Shown here piece after piece: positions 49,938-60,523 of a DNA stretch of 64,000 nucleotides; the first letter of the stretch is position 1, and the number at the start of each line of letters is the position of its first letter. This DNA is from Rossellomorea sp. y25. Lineage in GTDB: Bacteria > Bacillota > Bacilli > Bacillales > Bacillaceae_B. The stretch is taken from contig NZ_CP145886.1 in assembly GCF_038049935.1 (NCBI RefSeq), forward strand, positions 3,046,501-3,110,500, read 5' to 3'. The translations under genes were made by a program, and so were the position numbers. The notes under the pieces are model-generated. The model was given only the letters and a program-made list of their open reading frames with translations. It was not told where the DNA came from and did no database searches.

Positions 49938-50455
49938 TTTTTATCCTCCCACTCAAGCATGCCTTTACGCTTGAAAAACTTCATTATTCTGCGTTCAACT
50001 CGACGATTGAACTTTGTGATGAACCCATCTGATTGAGCAACGGGAACAACCAGTATCGTATGGAAACCGTTTCGATTTCCGCCCAAAACATCCGTTAACA
50101 GCTGGTCTCCAATCACAACCGATTCTTCCTTCTTCACACCCATTTCCTGAATCGCCCTCTTAAAAGCGCGTCCCATTGGCTTACGGGCCTGAAAAATAAA
50201 CGGAACGCCTAAAGGTTCTGCAAATGCTCCCACCCTGTTTTTATTATTATTGGACACAATGGTCACAAGGATTCCATGTTCCTGCATCTCTTTAAACCAC
50301 TGAATTAATTTAGGGGTGGCATTGGGGCGGTCCCATTCCACTAACGTATTGTCTAAATCTGTAATGATCGCTTTAATTCCCTTTTCTTTTAAATACTCCG
50401 GACGGATACTGAAAATATCCTGAACCTGTTCATCGGGTAAAAATTGCTTTATCAC
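49934..50455 (-). CDS. yqeG: HAD phosphatase YqeG (family IIIA)
   Basis: 173 aa, HAD phosphatase with motif I DLDNTLVEWD (about residue 30) and IGDQLLTDVLGGNRNG (about 110). Related to mitochondrial PGP phosphatase PTPMT-like Gep4; the substrate in Bacillus is not certain. I chose the GTG at 50455 (MIKQFLPDEQV): it follows GAGGTG and matches the usual length. The longer ATG frame from 50482 adds nine atypical residues. First gene of the operon. Confidence 0.88.
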   Translation of the reverse strand: MIKQFLPDEQVQDIFSIRPEYLKEKGIKAIITDLDNTLVEWDRPNATPKLIQWFKEMQEHGILVTIVSNNNKNRVGAFAEPLGVPFIFQARKPMGRAFKRAIQEMGVKKEESVVIGDQLLTDVLGGNRNGFHTILVVPVAQSDGFITKFNRRVERRIMKFFKRKGMLEWEDKK

Positions 50456-50705
50456 TTGCAGCACCTCAAATTTCTTTATCATTTATTCACTTTAATATTT
50501 TACTTTTTTTAAATTGTATAGCTCCACGTCCATTGATTTCTGCGGATTCCAAATTCTTTCTATTAGTATCTTTTAACCTATAACAGATTAATGATAACCA
50601 ATTTTCCCTGCAGATTCAAAATAAATCACATATATTCCTGGGATTCCATAAATATTCCCAAAGAGAATAAATATTTTTCGACAAATTTCCAGTTTCCTTC
50701 ATGGT

Positions 50706-50804
50706 TGTGGATAACCTTATTCACATTATACAAGACATGAATATGGCTTATTTACCAGTTATATACAAGTTAGTCACAACTTATCCACCGTGAACTGTGG
50801 ATAA
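50706..50804 (+). promoter_or_regulatory. DnaA-box cluster upstream of sda
   Basis: Two perfect boxes TGTGGATAA (50706-50714, 50796-50804), plus TTATTCACA (50717-50725) and TTATCCACC (50781-50789). DnaA controls sda in B. subtilis. The 461-bp gap between yqeG and sda otherwise looks AT-rich and non-coding. Confidence 0.8.
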
Positions 50805-50916
50805 CGGAACGCTTGTTCTAAAAAAATAAATTTGGTAAAGTTTAATTACTACTTAAAAACGTACAAAACTTAATATTTCGAAATAAAAAAAGATGATGGT
50901 TATGGAGGTGGCATTA

Positions 50917-51057
50917 ATGAGGAAATTATCGGACGAACTGTTGATTGATTCTTATTTCAAAGCGTTGGAGTTGAAACTCAATACAGAATTCATTCGCCTC
51001 ATCGAAATGGAAATTCACCGTCGATCTCTTACTAATAAAATAAAAGCTACTTCGTAG
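50917..51057 (+). CDS. sda: Sporulation checkpoint inhibitor Sda
   Basis: 46-aa antikinase that binds KinA and blocks the phosphorelay while replication is active. Begins [20 protein letters not shown]; two helices form the hairpin. ATG at 50917 with a GGAGGTGG site. DnaA boxes lie 110 to 210 bp upstream. Confidence 0.95.
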   Translation: MRKLSDELLIDSYFKALELKLNTEFIRLIEMEIHRRSLTNKIKATS

Positions 51058-51074
51058 AATACTAACATGAAATG

Positions 51075-51106
51075 GGACGGATTTATATCAAATCCGTCCT
51101 CTTTTT
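51075..51106 (+). terminator. Terminator between sda and psd
   Basis: GGACGGATTT/AAATCCGTCC stem, 5-nt loop and CTCTTTTTT tail on the plus strand; convergent psd may share it. Confidence 0.9.
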
Positions 51107-51888
51107 TATTGAGTGAAATCTCCTATTGTTTCCCCGACGGTTACATTCCTTGGAATTTCTTTGTTCCTTGAGAATTGGAATGTATCCCTTTCAAATAAAA
51201 GGATCACGGTGGAGCCGAAGCTGAAGTATGCGACTTCTTCGCCTTGTTTCCACTCTTTTCCTTCATGAACATAATCAACGCTGTTGACAAACATGGCCCC
51301 TACCTTTACTACAGCCACTTTGCCCTTTACATGTTGAAGCTCCGTAATGGAGCGGAAATTCTTTGAAAGTGCTTCTTTGCCGTACATCAACCCCAGCTCA
51401 TTAACAGGGTAAGAATGCTGTCCAAGTGACCACCTGCCGAGAATCGTGCCTGACACGGGGCTGTGTATGCGATGATAATTTGCAGGACTCAGATAAAACA
51501 CCGCAAATTCTCCCCCGCAATAATCAGAAGCTTTCTCTGCACTACCAAGCATATCAAGAATGGAGTACGTCTTTCCTTTCACCTCTATTTCAAGGGACTC
51601 GGAAATGACTCCGGTACTGGCAAGTGAGCCATCAACTGGACTAACTGCTTGTTTCTCACTATATTGTACGACCCTCGCATCTTCCTTCAGGTTTCTTATA
51701 AAGAAGTCATGTAATGTTTTATAGTCAGCTACCCGACCTTCTATTTCATCCACATTTATTTTGTACGTTTTAATGAATGATGAAACAAACGGCCGACTCA
51801 AAGGTGACTGTACAAATTTCCTGATCATATAAGAGGACCATTTCTTATTTGTTAGTTCAATAAAAAGACGATAAATGGATTGCTTCAT
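51106..51888 (-). CDS. psd: Phosphatidylserine decarboxylase proenzyme
   Basis: Converts phosphatidylserine to phosphatidylethanolamine at the membrane. 260 aa. The pyruvoyl-forming self-cleavage site is FGST near residue 225; upstream catalytic residues lie in SPVDG (about 88) and NYHRIHSPV (about 139). It is divergent from pssA, which makes its substrate. In B. subtilis the two genes are elsewhere. Confidence 0.94.
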   Translation of the reverse strand: MKQSIYRLFIELTNKKWSSYMIRKFVQSPLSRPFVSSFIKTYKINVDEIEGRVADYKTLHDFFIRNLKEDARVVQYSEKQAVSPVDGSLASTGVISESLEIEVKGKTYSILDMLGSAEKASDYCGGEFAVFYLSPANYHRIHSPVSGTILGRWSLGQHSYPVNELGLMYGKEALSKNFRSITELQHVKGKVAVVKVGAMFVNSVDYVHEGKEWKQGEEVAYFSFGSTVILLFERDTFQFSRNKEIPRNVTVGETIGDFTQ

Positions 51889-52109
51889 TATAATCCCTCA
51901 CATATTTCTAAAAAACGATTAACTTTAACAGTTTAATAAGTATATAATAAAATATTATTATATACTATATTTATAAGAATCTTTTTTCACCATTGGATGT
52001 AACAGTGACCTCAGGGCCCTTGTTTCTGCAAGTAATGTGACACGTGAAAATCCCAGGCAGAAATTATGTTCAATGGTGAGCAAACTTATTTAAAAGGAGT
52101 GAGTAATGA

Positions 52110-52649
52110 TTGTTTCTCTCCGAAGTCGTCGATCAAACATTTAAAAAGCTTAAGGCCCAAACGGCCAACCTCATTACCTTGTCCAACTTATCTTTAGGTG
52201 GATTTGCTATCATTTCTATTCTTCATAACCAATTAAACCTATGTTTGTTACTCATTTTCGTCGCAGCCTTAACAGACCGCTTTGATGGGATGGTTGCGAG
52301 GAGATTGAACATTGAGTCAGAATTAGGGAAGCAGTTGGATTCCATGAGTGATATTATATCATTCGGCGTAGCACCGGCATTACTCCTGTATACAGCTGTT
52401 CTGAATCAGTATGACTTTCCCGGGATGTTTTTCGTCATATTTTATATAGGGTGCGGAGCTTTTCGATTGGCTCGCTTCAATATTTCAGAGAACGATGGCT
52501 ACTTTACGGGCTTGCCAATAACCGTAGCCGGATGTTTACTGACCCTGTGCTATTTCGCCATCCCATTTGTTTCAGGTGTTCTCATTTTATGTATGACCAT
52601 CATTCTGTCCATTTTAATGATTAGCCCGTTTACTTTAAAGAAGATGTAA
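52110..52649 (+). CDS. pssA: CDP-diacylglycerol-serine O-phosphatidyltransferase
   Basis: Integral membrane enzyme making phosphatidylserine. 179 aa with five or so membrane helices. The CDP-alcohol phosphotransferase motif D-x2-DG-x2-AR-x8-G-x3-D-x3-D is complete (residues about 52-77, starting DRFDGMVARR). The start is TTG at 52110 after AAAGGAGTGA; an ATG just before is out of frame. Divergent from psd. Confidence 0.92.
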   Translation: MFLSEVVDQTFKKLKAQTANLITLSNLSLGGFAIISILHNQLNLCLLLIFVAALTDRFDGMVARRLNIESELGKQLDSMSDIISFGVAPALLLYTAVLNQYDFPGMFFVIFYIGCGAFRLARFNISENDGYFTGLPITVAGCLLTLCYFAIPFVSGVLILCMTIILSILMISPFTLKKM

Positions 52650-52658
52650 GGATGATAA

Positions 52659-52689
52659 CAGAGCCCTGTTCCCATGGAACAGGGCTCTG
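52659..52689. terminator. Convergent hairpin between pssA and the YjcZ-type gene
   Basis: Perfect 14-bp stem CAGAGCCCTGTTCC/GGAACAGGGCTCTG, 3-nt loop. No T-tract on either side, so termination strength is uncertain. Confidence 0.65.
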
Positions 52690-52716
52690 CTCGGATATAA
52701 GGTTGTACTTGTCAGG

Positions 52717-52854
52717 CTAACAGTTATTGTAGTACCACCATCCACCAAATAGGAAAAGTAAGATTAGTAATACAACAACTAACGCGAAGTAGAATCCTCC
52801 ACCACCATAGTAACCTGGATAGACTGGTCCATAACAAGGGTACCCATACGGCAT
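52717..52854 (-). CDS. YjcZ family tiny membrane protein (sporulation)
   Basis: 45 aa. Tyr/Gly/Pro-rich N-terminus (MPYGYPCYGPVYPGYYGGGG), then one membrane helix (FYFALVVVLLILLFLFGGWW) and YYNNC. Typical of the Tiny_TM_bacill/YjcZ family, many of which are made in the spore. ATG at 52854 with GTGAGGAGGT upstream. Convergent with pssA. Confidence 0.88.
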   Translation of the reverse strand: MPYGYPCYGPVYPGYYGGGGFYFALVVVLLILLFLFGGWWYYNNC

Positions 52855-53052
52855 TACAATACCTCCTCACTTACTTTTACTACTAGTATATGTACATAGG
52901 GAAAGAGCGTATAGGCATTTTTCACCTTAAATATGGGATTTACCGGCTAAGAAAGTTTGCCTTTTCTTTGATTACTTTCCAGGGACATGCAAGGACATTC
53001 CCTTCTTATCATATGAATGAATATAGGCTTAAGTCCTTATGGAGGTGTAAAC

Positions 53053-53769
53053 ATGTCTGGAGTTCTAACAGCACTGGGGTATTTCTTTAAAGAGTTAATT
53101 TTCCTCGTTTCTTACGTTAAGAATAATGCATTCCCTCAACCACTATCTGCAGCAGATGAAAAGAAATATTTAAGGCTGATGGCAGAAGGAAATGAGCATG
53201 CCCGTAATATGCTCATTGAACATAATCTGCGATTGGTTGCTCACATCGTCAAGAAATTCGAAAACACAGGCGAAGATCCAGAAGATCTAATTTCCATCGG
53301 GACCATCGGATTGATCAAGGCAATTGAAAGTTATTCAGAAGGCAAAGGCACCAAGCTTGCAACTTATGCGGCACGATGTATCGAGAATGAGATTCTTATG
53401 CATCTTCGTGCTCTCAAGAAAACGAAAAAAGATGTCTCTCTTCATGATCCTATCGGCCAAGATAAAGAAGGAAACGAAATCAGCTTAATTGATATCTTAA
53501 AGTCTGAGAGTGATGATGTCATCGATACGATTCAACTAAGCATGGAACTGGAGAAAGTAAGAAAATATATTTGTGTTCTCGACGAAAGAGAAAAAGAAGT
53601 CATTGTGGGGCGATTCGGATTAGACTTAAAAGAGGAAAAGACTCAGCGGGAAATTGCCAAGGAACTGGGAATCTCAAGAAGTTATGTATCACGAATCGAG
53701 AAAAGGGCACTGATGAAGATGTTTCATGAATTTTATCGTGAAGAAAAAGAAAAACGCAATAAATCATGA
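53053..53769 (+). CDS. sigK: RNA polymerase sigma-K factor (pro-form), uninterrupted
   Basis: Late mother-cell sigma factor. 238 aa. The hydrophobic N-terminal pro-sequence (about residues 1-20) is removed by Spo[15 protein letters not shown] begins the mature part. Region 2 ([20 protein letters not shown]) and region 4 ([22 protein letters not shown]) are intact. ATG at 53053 after GGAGGTG. The gene is continuous, with no skin element. Upstream GGACATGCAAGGACATTCC (52982-53000) could be SpoIIID sites (speculative). Confidence 0.96.
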   Translation: MSGVLTALGYFFKELIFLVSYVKNNAFPQPLSAADEKKYLRLMAEGNEHARNMLIEHNLRLVAHIVKKFENTGEDPEDLISIGTIGLIKAIESYSEGKGTKLATYAARCIENEILMHLRALKKTKKDVSLHDPIGQDKEGNEISLIDILKSESDDVIDTIQLSMELEKVRKYICVLDEREKEVIVGRFGLDLKEEKTQREIAKELGISRSYVSRIEKRALMKMFHEFYREEKEKRNKS

Positions 53770-53800
53770 AAAAAGCGATCCAGGCTCGGATCGCTTTTTT
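53769..53800 (+). terminator. Terminator of sigK
   Basis: AAAAAAGCGATCC/GGATCGCTTTTTT, 6-nt loop; symmetrical, so it may also stop the small minus-strand ORF. Confidence 0.93.
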
Positions 53801-53806
53801 TATTTG

Positions 53807-53884
53807 CTATTCAACACTGACTTCAGCGGCAATAATCAGACCAATCACAGATGTTACGATAAGACCCATTATCATTGAAAACAT
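53807..53884 (-). CDS. Possible 25-aa hydrophobic peptide
   Basis: ATG at 53884, after AGAGGGAGTGAG. One membrane helix (MFSMIMGLIVTSVIGLIIAA) with acidic tail. Not recognised. Its stop abuts the sigK terminator. Supported by a good ribosome binding site and typical composition, not by homology. Confidence 0.45.
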   Translation of the reverse strand: MFSMIMGLIVTSVIGLIIAAEVSVE

Positions 53885-54082
53885 CGTAATCTCACTCCCT
53901 CTTTAGCAGTAATTAGTATTACTCCTCTTACTATTAATGTATCACGAAAAGCCGGATATTCCCCTCTCAATCGTGAACAACTTATTACTAAAGATTGACG
54001 GAACTGTGTCTGTCTTACGGCCCTCTTAATCCCATTAAAACAAAGGAGGACACCCTCCGAAAAAGGCATCCCCCCATTCATT

Positions 54083-54238
54083 CTATTTCTTATCCTGCTT
54101 CTTCTTTTTATGGAAGAGAGCCGACCAAAAAACAATATTTAAAAACATCGTTCCACCCACCTTCTGTTTCGTTAGGCAGTATCCTTCTCTACCCATAGCG
54201 CATTTAGCCTTTTCTCCTGTACATAAATCATATTTCAT
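54083..54238 (-). CDS. Possible 51-aa Cys-containing small protein
   Basis: ATG at 54238. Begins MKYDLCTGEKAKCAMGREGY, with three cysteines in the first 21 residues; then a short hydrophobic stretch (MFLNIVFWSALF) and a Lys-rich tail. A GGAGAGGAG site precedes it. It lies 26 bp after yrzI on the same strand. Not recognised; an internal ATG at 54148 (21 aa) with its own purine-rich site is an alternative start. Confidence 0.4.
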   Translation of the reverse strand: MKYDLCTGEKAKCAMGREGYCLTKQKVGGTMFLNIVFWSALFHKKKKQDKK

Positions 54239-54264
54239 TCTCCTCTCCATTTTTTGATATTACC

Positions 54265-54405
54265 TTAGAACAACTGGGACATGTACTGGTTCTTGGTTTT
54301 CGTTTCTTCATAGAACTTTGAAACCGTTTCATTGTGAGTCACTTCTTCAAATGTTTCTTGTTTCTTTTTGAACGTTACCGTAATAAATAAAAGATTCAGT
54401 GTCAT
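54265..54405 (-). CDS. yrzI: YrzI family small protein
   Basis: 46 aa, begins MTLNLLFITVTFKKKQETFE, the typical start of YrzI proteins in Bacillus; function unknown. ATG at 54405 with AAAGGGGTGA upstream. The longer frame extends back into a terminator and is rejected. Confidence 0.75.
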   Translation of the reverse strand: MTLNLLFITVTFKKKQETFEEVTHNETVSKFYEETKTKNQYMSQLF

Positions 54406-54450
54406 ACGTATCACCCCTTTCAAAGTGCCTGCAGGGCTGCAAGGCATACT

Positions 54451-54518
54451 AAAAAGCCACAAAGAGTCCGATCCTTGTGGCACAAAAAAGCCACAGGAAC
54501 CTGCATTCTCCCTGTGGC
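54451..54518 (-). terminator. Two tandem terminators with related stems
   Basis: First on the minus strand: GCCACAGG/CCTGTGGC (54518..54490), T6 tail. Second: GCCACAAGG/TTTGTGGC (54481..54456), T5 tail. The second ends about 45 bp upstream of yrzI. Confidence 0.8.
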
Positions 54519-54540
54519 TATCATTTAATGGATTTAAAAA

Positions 54541-54621
54541 TTAAGCGTGAAGCATCCCACAAGCGGTCGAATGATGAAAACAATATGAAGTTGTGTCTAT
54601 TTTTCCAATAAGCATGAACAT
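54541..54621 (-). CDS. Possible 26-aa peptide
   Basis: ATG at 54621 after GAGGGAGGTC; MFMLIGKIDTTSYCFHHSTA and six more residues. It ends just before the tandem terminators, which suggests a real transcript. Not recognised. Confidence 0.3.
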   Translation of the reverse strand: MFMLIGKIDTTSYCFHHSTACGMLHA

Positions 54622-54739
54622 GTTCTTCGACCTCCCTCTTGTGATTTTTTTCTTACATTGGTTAGTATATCCAATTTCCATTAGAAAGTAAACCACTTTC
54701 CTCATTATTTTTTCTACAAATTTCCACATTATTCTAGAG

Positions 54740-55186
54740 TGTTCTTTTTCATAGTTTTGTGATTTTAAGACATCAGACCTTCCGCGGGCTCTGTCAATGA
54801 GAATGTGCTGGATGGTGAGGGGAACTGCTACGCTAGCTGAGGAGGCTCGGCACGCCCGTTCTTCCGCAGGAGTCTCCGCAGTTCCCCTCACCATCTATAG
54901 AAGATTTTCGTGACAGAGCATAAAGGTCAAAATAACAAATATAGAATGTATAGGATATGATTTCCAATGATCCGATCTGGCAGTAAGAAAGACTAAATTG
55001 ACTTATTACCCTAATATTCGTTATCAATTTTTTGTTTATGCGATCCTGTGTAGATAATTTGTTTTATGAAACAAACTATCTACATATCTACAATTGGAAC
55101 TATTTTATGTTTGTTTATCAATAACCCATAGGTAAATAAATAATTAGCACAGAGTGGATTGGAGCGGAAAGGAACGGTCCAAGTTT
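54740..55186. mobile_element. Composite hairpin element, locus 3, decayed
   Basis: Hairpin A is intact: GCTCTGTCA (54788-54796) / TGACAGAGC (54911-54919) around GATGGTGAGGGGAACTGC and its complement. Its tip is shortened. Only the edge of hairpin B remains (GTGGATTGGAGCGGAAAGGA at 55154). Termini are only weakly recognisable. It fills most of the gap between the small-ORF patch and yrhC. Confidence 0.5.
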
Positions 55187-55302
55187 TCACACTTCACTCA
55201 TACAAAAAATGAATTTATTTTTTTAGAATCTATACAAAACCATGGGATGAGACCCCATATGCGGGTGAAGGCTCACAGCCATCCACTTTTGAAAACGACA
55301 AA

Positions 55303-55329
55303 AAGAAAACGAGTCCTCAATGAGAACCC
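55303..55329 (-). terminator. Terminator of the yrrT-yrhC operon
   Basis: GGGTTCTC/GAGGACTC stem (two G-U pairs), ATT loop, TTTTCTTTTT tail on the minus strand, 12 bp after yrhC. Confidence 0.8.
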
Positions 55330-55341
55330 GCTTTACATGAT

Positions 55342-55581
55342 CTATTCATCTATAGATTGCATATCTTTTTTGTATTTGATCGCTTTTGTAAAAAATATAA
55401 GTGACAATCCGAGTAAAACAACGGTCCCTGTCATGAGGGTGATCGTTTTACTAGGTGTGACGGTTTCTGTTGGAATAATGACCCCTAAATACATAAAGAC
55501 ACTAAGTGCAAGTAACGTAAAACCAAATCGTTTGAAGTCGTTCATCTTTTGTTGAATGGTTCTTTTTTTTGCGTTCTTCAT
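55342..55581 (-). CDS. yrhC: YrhC family membrane protein
   Basis: 79 aa with two membrane helices (about residues 20-40 and 48-66). Function unknown. Same place as B. subtilis yrhC, downstream of mccB. I chose the ATG at 55581 (MKNAKKRTIQ), spaced 7 bp from AGGTG. Confidence 0.82.
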   Translation of the reverse strand: MKNAKKRTIQQKMNDFKRFGFTLLALSVFMYLGVIIPTETVTPSKTITLMTGTVVLLGLSLIFFTKAIKYKKDMQSIDE

Positions 55582-55683
55582 GTGCATTCACCTACTTTAG
55601 AACTAGTAAACTCTCATTCTATGGTAACATACTGACGCATGTCAGCTACCATGTAATTGATACCAGTTCTACCAGTTGACGAA

Positions 55684-57746
<2,063 letters not shown>

Positions 57747-57765
57747 GTATTCAATCCCCCTTTAT

Positions 57766-57877
57766 AAAAAAAGCTGACCCATCCACCATCCCTGTTCTCC
57801 GTATACACGAATAGAGTGCTCGCCTGAACACATCTGTTCCGTATGAGTTTAGGAGAAAGTTGGTACCTGGGTCAGCC
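57766..57877 (-). promoter_or_regulatory. Structured attenuator-like leader between mtnN and mccA
   Basis: GGCTGACCCA (57877..57868) pairs with TGGGTCAGC (57781..57773), followed by TTTTTTT, 19 bp upstream of mccA. Inside, TTCTCC/GGAGAA and GAACA-GATG-TGTTC can pair. It looks like a terminator with a branched interior. No T-box motif. Its function is inferred. Confidence 0.55.
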
Positions 57878-57891
57878 ATATTTCCCTTGTA

Positions 57892-58584
57892 TTATACAGA
57901 CTCTACAATACTCATTACCATTTTAGCAGAGTGAAGTGCTGCCTTTTCTAAGTATTGCTCGAAGGAAACATCTGATTCCTTGCCAGCAATATCAGAAAGA
58001 GATCGAATGATGACAAATGGTACGTGGAATTGATGAGCCACTTGCGCAATGGCAGCCGCTTCCATTTCTACTGCCTGTAAATCAGTAAACTTGTCACGGA
58101 TCGCTTCCACTCGCACCGGATCATTCATAAATGAATCTCCCGTGGCGATTAATCCTGACACCACTTGAGCATCTCCCAGTTCCTTCACGCTGGCAATAGC
58201 CGTTTTCATTAATTTCTCGTCTGCTGTAAATGCTGCAGGAAGCTGCGGTACCTGACCGTATTCATATCCAAAAGCCGTTACATCCACATCATGATGTCTT
58301 ACTTCTGTTGAGATGACGACATCACCAACATTTAGAGAAGGATCGAACCCTCCTGCTGACCCTGTATTGATGATGCAATCCGGTTTAAAATGCTGTAGAA
58401 GAACAGCTGTTGACATCGCTGCATTCACTTTGCCGATTCCTGAGCGAAGTAAGATCACTTCTTTGTCTTTCATCATTCCACTTGTATATTCACACCCTGC
58501 GATTGTTTCCACTACAGGGTTTGAAATATTTTCTCTAAGTAAGGCTACTTCTTCTTCCATTGCTCCAATGATGGCGATTTTCAT
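57892..58584 (-). CDS. mtnN: 5'-methylthioadenosine/S-adenosylhomocysteine nucleosidase
   Basis: Cleaves adenine from MTA and SAH, feeding homocysteine and methionine recycling. 230 aa. [13 protein letters not shown] start; NTGSAGG (about residue 75), [12 protein letters not shown] (about 170), IRSLSDIA (about 195). I chose the ATG at 58584; the upstream frame reads into yrrT. Confidence 0.95.
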   Translation of the reverse strand: MKIAIIGAMEEEVALLRENISNPVVETIAGCEYTSGMMKDKEVILLRSGIGKVNAAMSTAVLLQHFKPDCIINTGSAGGFDPSLNVGDVVISTEVRHHDVDVTAFGYEYGQVPQLPAAFTADEKLMKTAIASVKELGDAQVVSGLIATGDSFMNDPVRVEAIRDKFTDLQAVEMEAAAIAQVAHQFHVPFVIIRSLSDIAGKESDVSFEQYLEKAALHSAKMVMSIVESV

Positions 58585-58600
58585 TACTAAAAACCTCTTT

Positions 58601-59239
58601 CTACTGTTTAGTCGCCTCCATAATCCAAACAAAGGTATTCACTTGCTTAAATCGAACTGAAAATCCATTCTGGTTCAATAACTCCCTTAGAACCTCCAAG
58701 GTTGTGTAATATTCCCGTTTTAAATCTTCAGCCAGATTGTAATACTCTTTTTTTATTGCTAGGGATATGGCGGCTTGATAGTGCTGATCCGTTTCAAATA
58801 TCGTATCGGCAAATACTATTTTACCACCTTGTGCTAGGAGCTTTCCATATATGCTAAAAGCTTTTCCCTTTTCTTCATCTGTTAAATGATGAAATGCATA
58901 GGAGCTGACGATGGAATCTGCCCTTCCTTCTAAAGAAAAGTCCAGGAAATCACCATCCCTAAACGTCACGTCTTCTCCAAGCTTCTGCATTCCGATCGCT
59001 CTCATTTCAGGAGAAGGTTCAAAAGGAACCACTTCAAGCCCTGCATCCAGTAATCTCTTGGTCAAGTTTCCAGTACCGGGACCAAATTCAACGACCCTTC
59101 CCTTAGAACGGGACACAACCTCGTCAAGAATGGATTCATACTCCTCGAAGACCGCTTGGTATTCAACGTCTTTTCCAGTAACTGTATCGTCATAAGAATC
59201 TGCCCAATCCTGAAACAAATCCAAAAATTCTCTACCCAT
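58601..59239 (-). CDS. yrrT: SAM-dependent methyltransferase YrrT
   Basis: 212 aa, motif [16 protein letters not shown] (about residue 46). Substrate unknown; first gene of the yrrT-mtnN-mccA-mccB-yrhC operon, which CymR controls in B. subtilis. The leader carries a dyad AATTC-N15-GAATT (59270-59294) that could be a regulator site. Confidence 0.9.
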   Translation of the reverse strand: MGREFLDLFQDWADSYDDTVTGKDVEYQAVFEEYESILDEVVSRSKGRVVEFGPGTGNLTKRLLDAGLEVVPFEPSPEMRAIGMQKLGEDVTFRDGDFLDFSLEGRADSIVSSYAFHHLTDEEKGKAFSIYGKLLAQGGKIVFADTIFETDQHYQAAISLAIKKEYYNLAEDLKREYYTTLEVLRELLNQNGFSVRFKQVNTFVWIMEATKQ

Positions 59240-59423
59240 GGTTTAGCACCTCTGCTACATTAAGTTTATAATTCCTATAAACATACTATGAATTAAAATT
59301 TAAACTGTTATTAAATTATCATATTCTCCTAATGAATTCAACAAATAATAATTGTAAAATCCGTTTTGTGACTCTAAAATAAGGGGAGACAACCTGCCAC
59401 AAGCAAATGAGGAGGAGAATCTT

Positions 59424-59630
59424 ATGAATATTTCATTTGACTTAATAGAAGATAAAGTGGAATTTTTTGAAGCAGATAATTTAAGAACATTAGAAAAGAA
59501 GGTAGATGAACAAATTCAGCATAATAAAGCGATCATGCTTAGTGTACACCATGTGGATCATGCCGTTTCAATTGATGAAAATGGCAGGAGGTTGTATAGT
59601 GCTGCGGTTCATTTTAAAGTAAAGAAGTAA
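59424..59630 (+). CDS. yrzA: YrzA family protein (DUF2536)
   Basis: 68 aa, begins MNISFDLIEDKVEFFEADNL, ends VHFKVKK. Function unknown. Good GAGGAGGAG site. Divergent from yrrT, as in B. subtilis. Confidence 0.85.
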   Translation: MNISFDLIEDKVEFFEADNLRTLEKKVDEQIQHNKAIMLSVHHVDHAVSIDENGRRLYSAAVHFKVKK

Positions 59631-59636
59631 TTCATT

Positions 59637-59670
59637 GAAAAAGGCCCTTCCAAGAGAAAGGGCCTTTTTC
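59637..59670. terminator. Convergent terminator of yrzA and yrrS
   Basis: GAAAAAGGCCCTT/AAGGGCCTTTTTC stem, with T-runs on both strands. Confidence 0.92.
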
Positions 59671-59678
59671 ATCTATTA

Positions 59679-60386
59679 TTAGTCTTTATCATTTTCCACT
59701 AATTCCTGTACTTTCGTAGGCTGCCATCCTTTGCCGTCCACCCACTGCAGGTACACTCTGTATGGCGTTTTTGTATCTTTAGCTGTCACGGTAGCCATGG
59801 ATTTCTGAGGGCCGCCGTTCCCTTCAATATACCAAACGGTCATATTATCTTCAGGAATTCCCGTTGCATACGACGTAGCTTTTACTTTTTCCTGCCAGTC
59901 GGCTGATCCTAAATCATATGAAGATACGTGTTCACCTGTTTGCTCTGTTCCGATTGGCTTCCAGTTAGGATGCACCATTGTTTGCTTCACATTTGGATCG
60001 TCACTATCTTCTACTTTTAATTCACTTTGGTCTTCACCTTCTAATTTAACAGTGTCCTGCTTTTCATCAGAAGCTTCATCTTTTTGTTTTTCTTCATCGC
60101 TTTTCTTTTCTTCGTCTTTTTTATTTTCATTCTCTTTTTCCTCAGATTTTTTATCCTCATCTAAAGAAACAGATTTATCGTCTTTTTCAGCATTATTATT
60201 GCTCTTGTTTGATTCTTTTGTTTCTGTATTCGCAACACCGGATGATGCCTTTTCATCGCCGTCTCCCATCACTATTGTTGCTCCGACAACGACAATCAAT
60301 AAAAGTACGACTGCAATCATTATGTTCAAAATTTTATTTGTATTCTTCTTGGATCGTTTATCTAATCGAGATTGGTATTTCGCCAT
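59679..60386 (-). CDS. yrrS: YrrS, DUF1510 membrane protein
   Basis: 235 aa. Basic N-terminus, one membrane helix (about residues 20-41), a long Lys/Glu/Asp-rich linker (about 45-125), and a C-terminal DUF1510 domain with GSADWQEKVKATSYATGI. Co-located with pbpI and possibly linked to its role. Function unproven. Confidence 0.88.
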   Translation of the reverse strand: MAKYQSRLDKRSKKNTNKILNIMIAVVLLLIVVVGATIVMGDGDEKASSGVANTETKESNKSNNNAEKDDKSVSLDEDKKSEEKENENKKDEEKKSDEEKQKDEASDEKQDTVKLEGEDQSELKVEDSDDPNVKQTMVHPNWKPIGTEQTGEHVSSYDLGSADWQEKVKATSYATGIPEDNMTVWYIEGNGGPQKSMATVTAKDTKTPYRVYLQWVDGKGWQPTKVQELVENDKD

Positions 60387-60523
60387 TATGTTTCCCTCCC
60401 TATTATCCTAAACATTTTAACATGACAAGAGGAAAAGAATAAAGCGAAACATTATCCATTCTTAGGGATTCAGCCACTTTCATTAGAAAGGGAAAAAGGT
60501 CACAGGACCATTGTACAATAGGT

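Noticed and set aside
54541..54894. 117-aa minus-strand ORF
   Set aside because: Starts inside hairpin A of the decayed element; only its last 26 codons have a plausible start and ribosome binding site.
57766..57877. T-box riboswitch upstream of mccA
   Set aside because: No T-box consensus (AGGGTGGNACCGCG) or specifier-loop features; only a closing stem and T-run.
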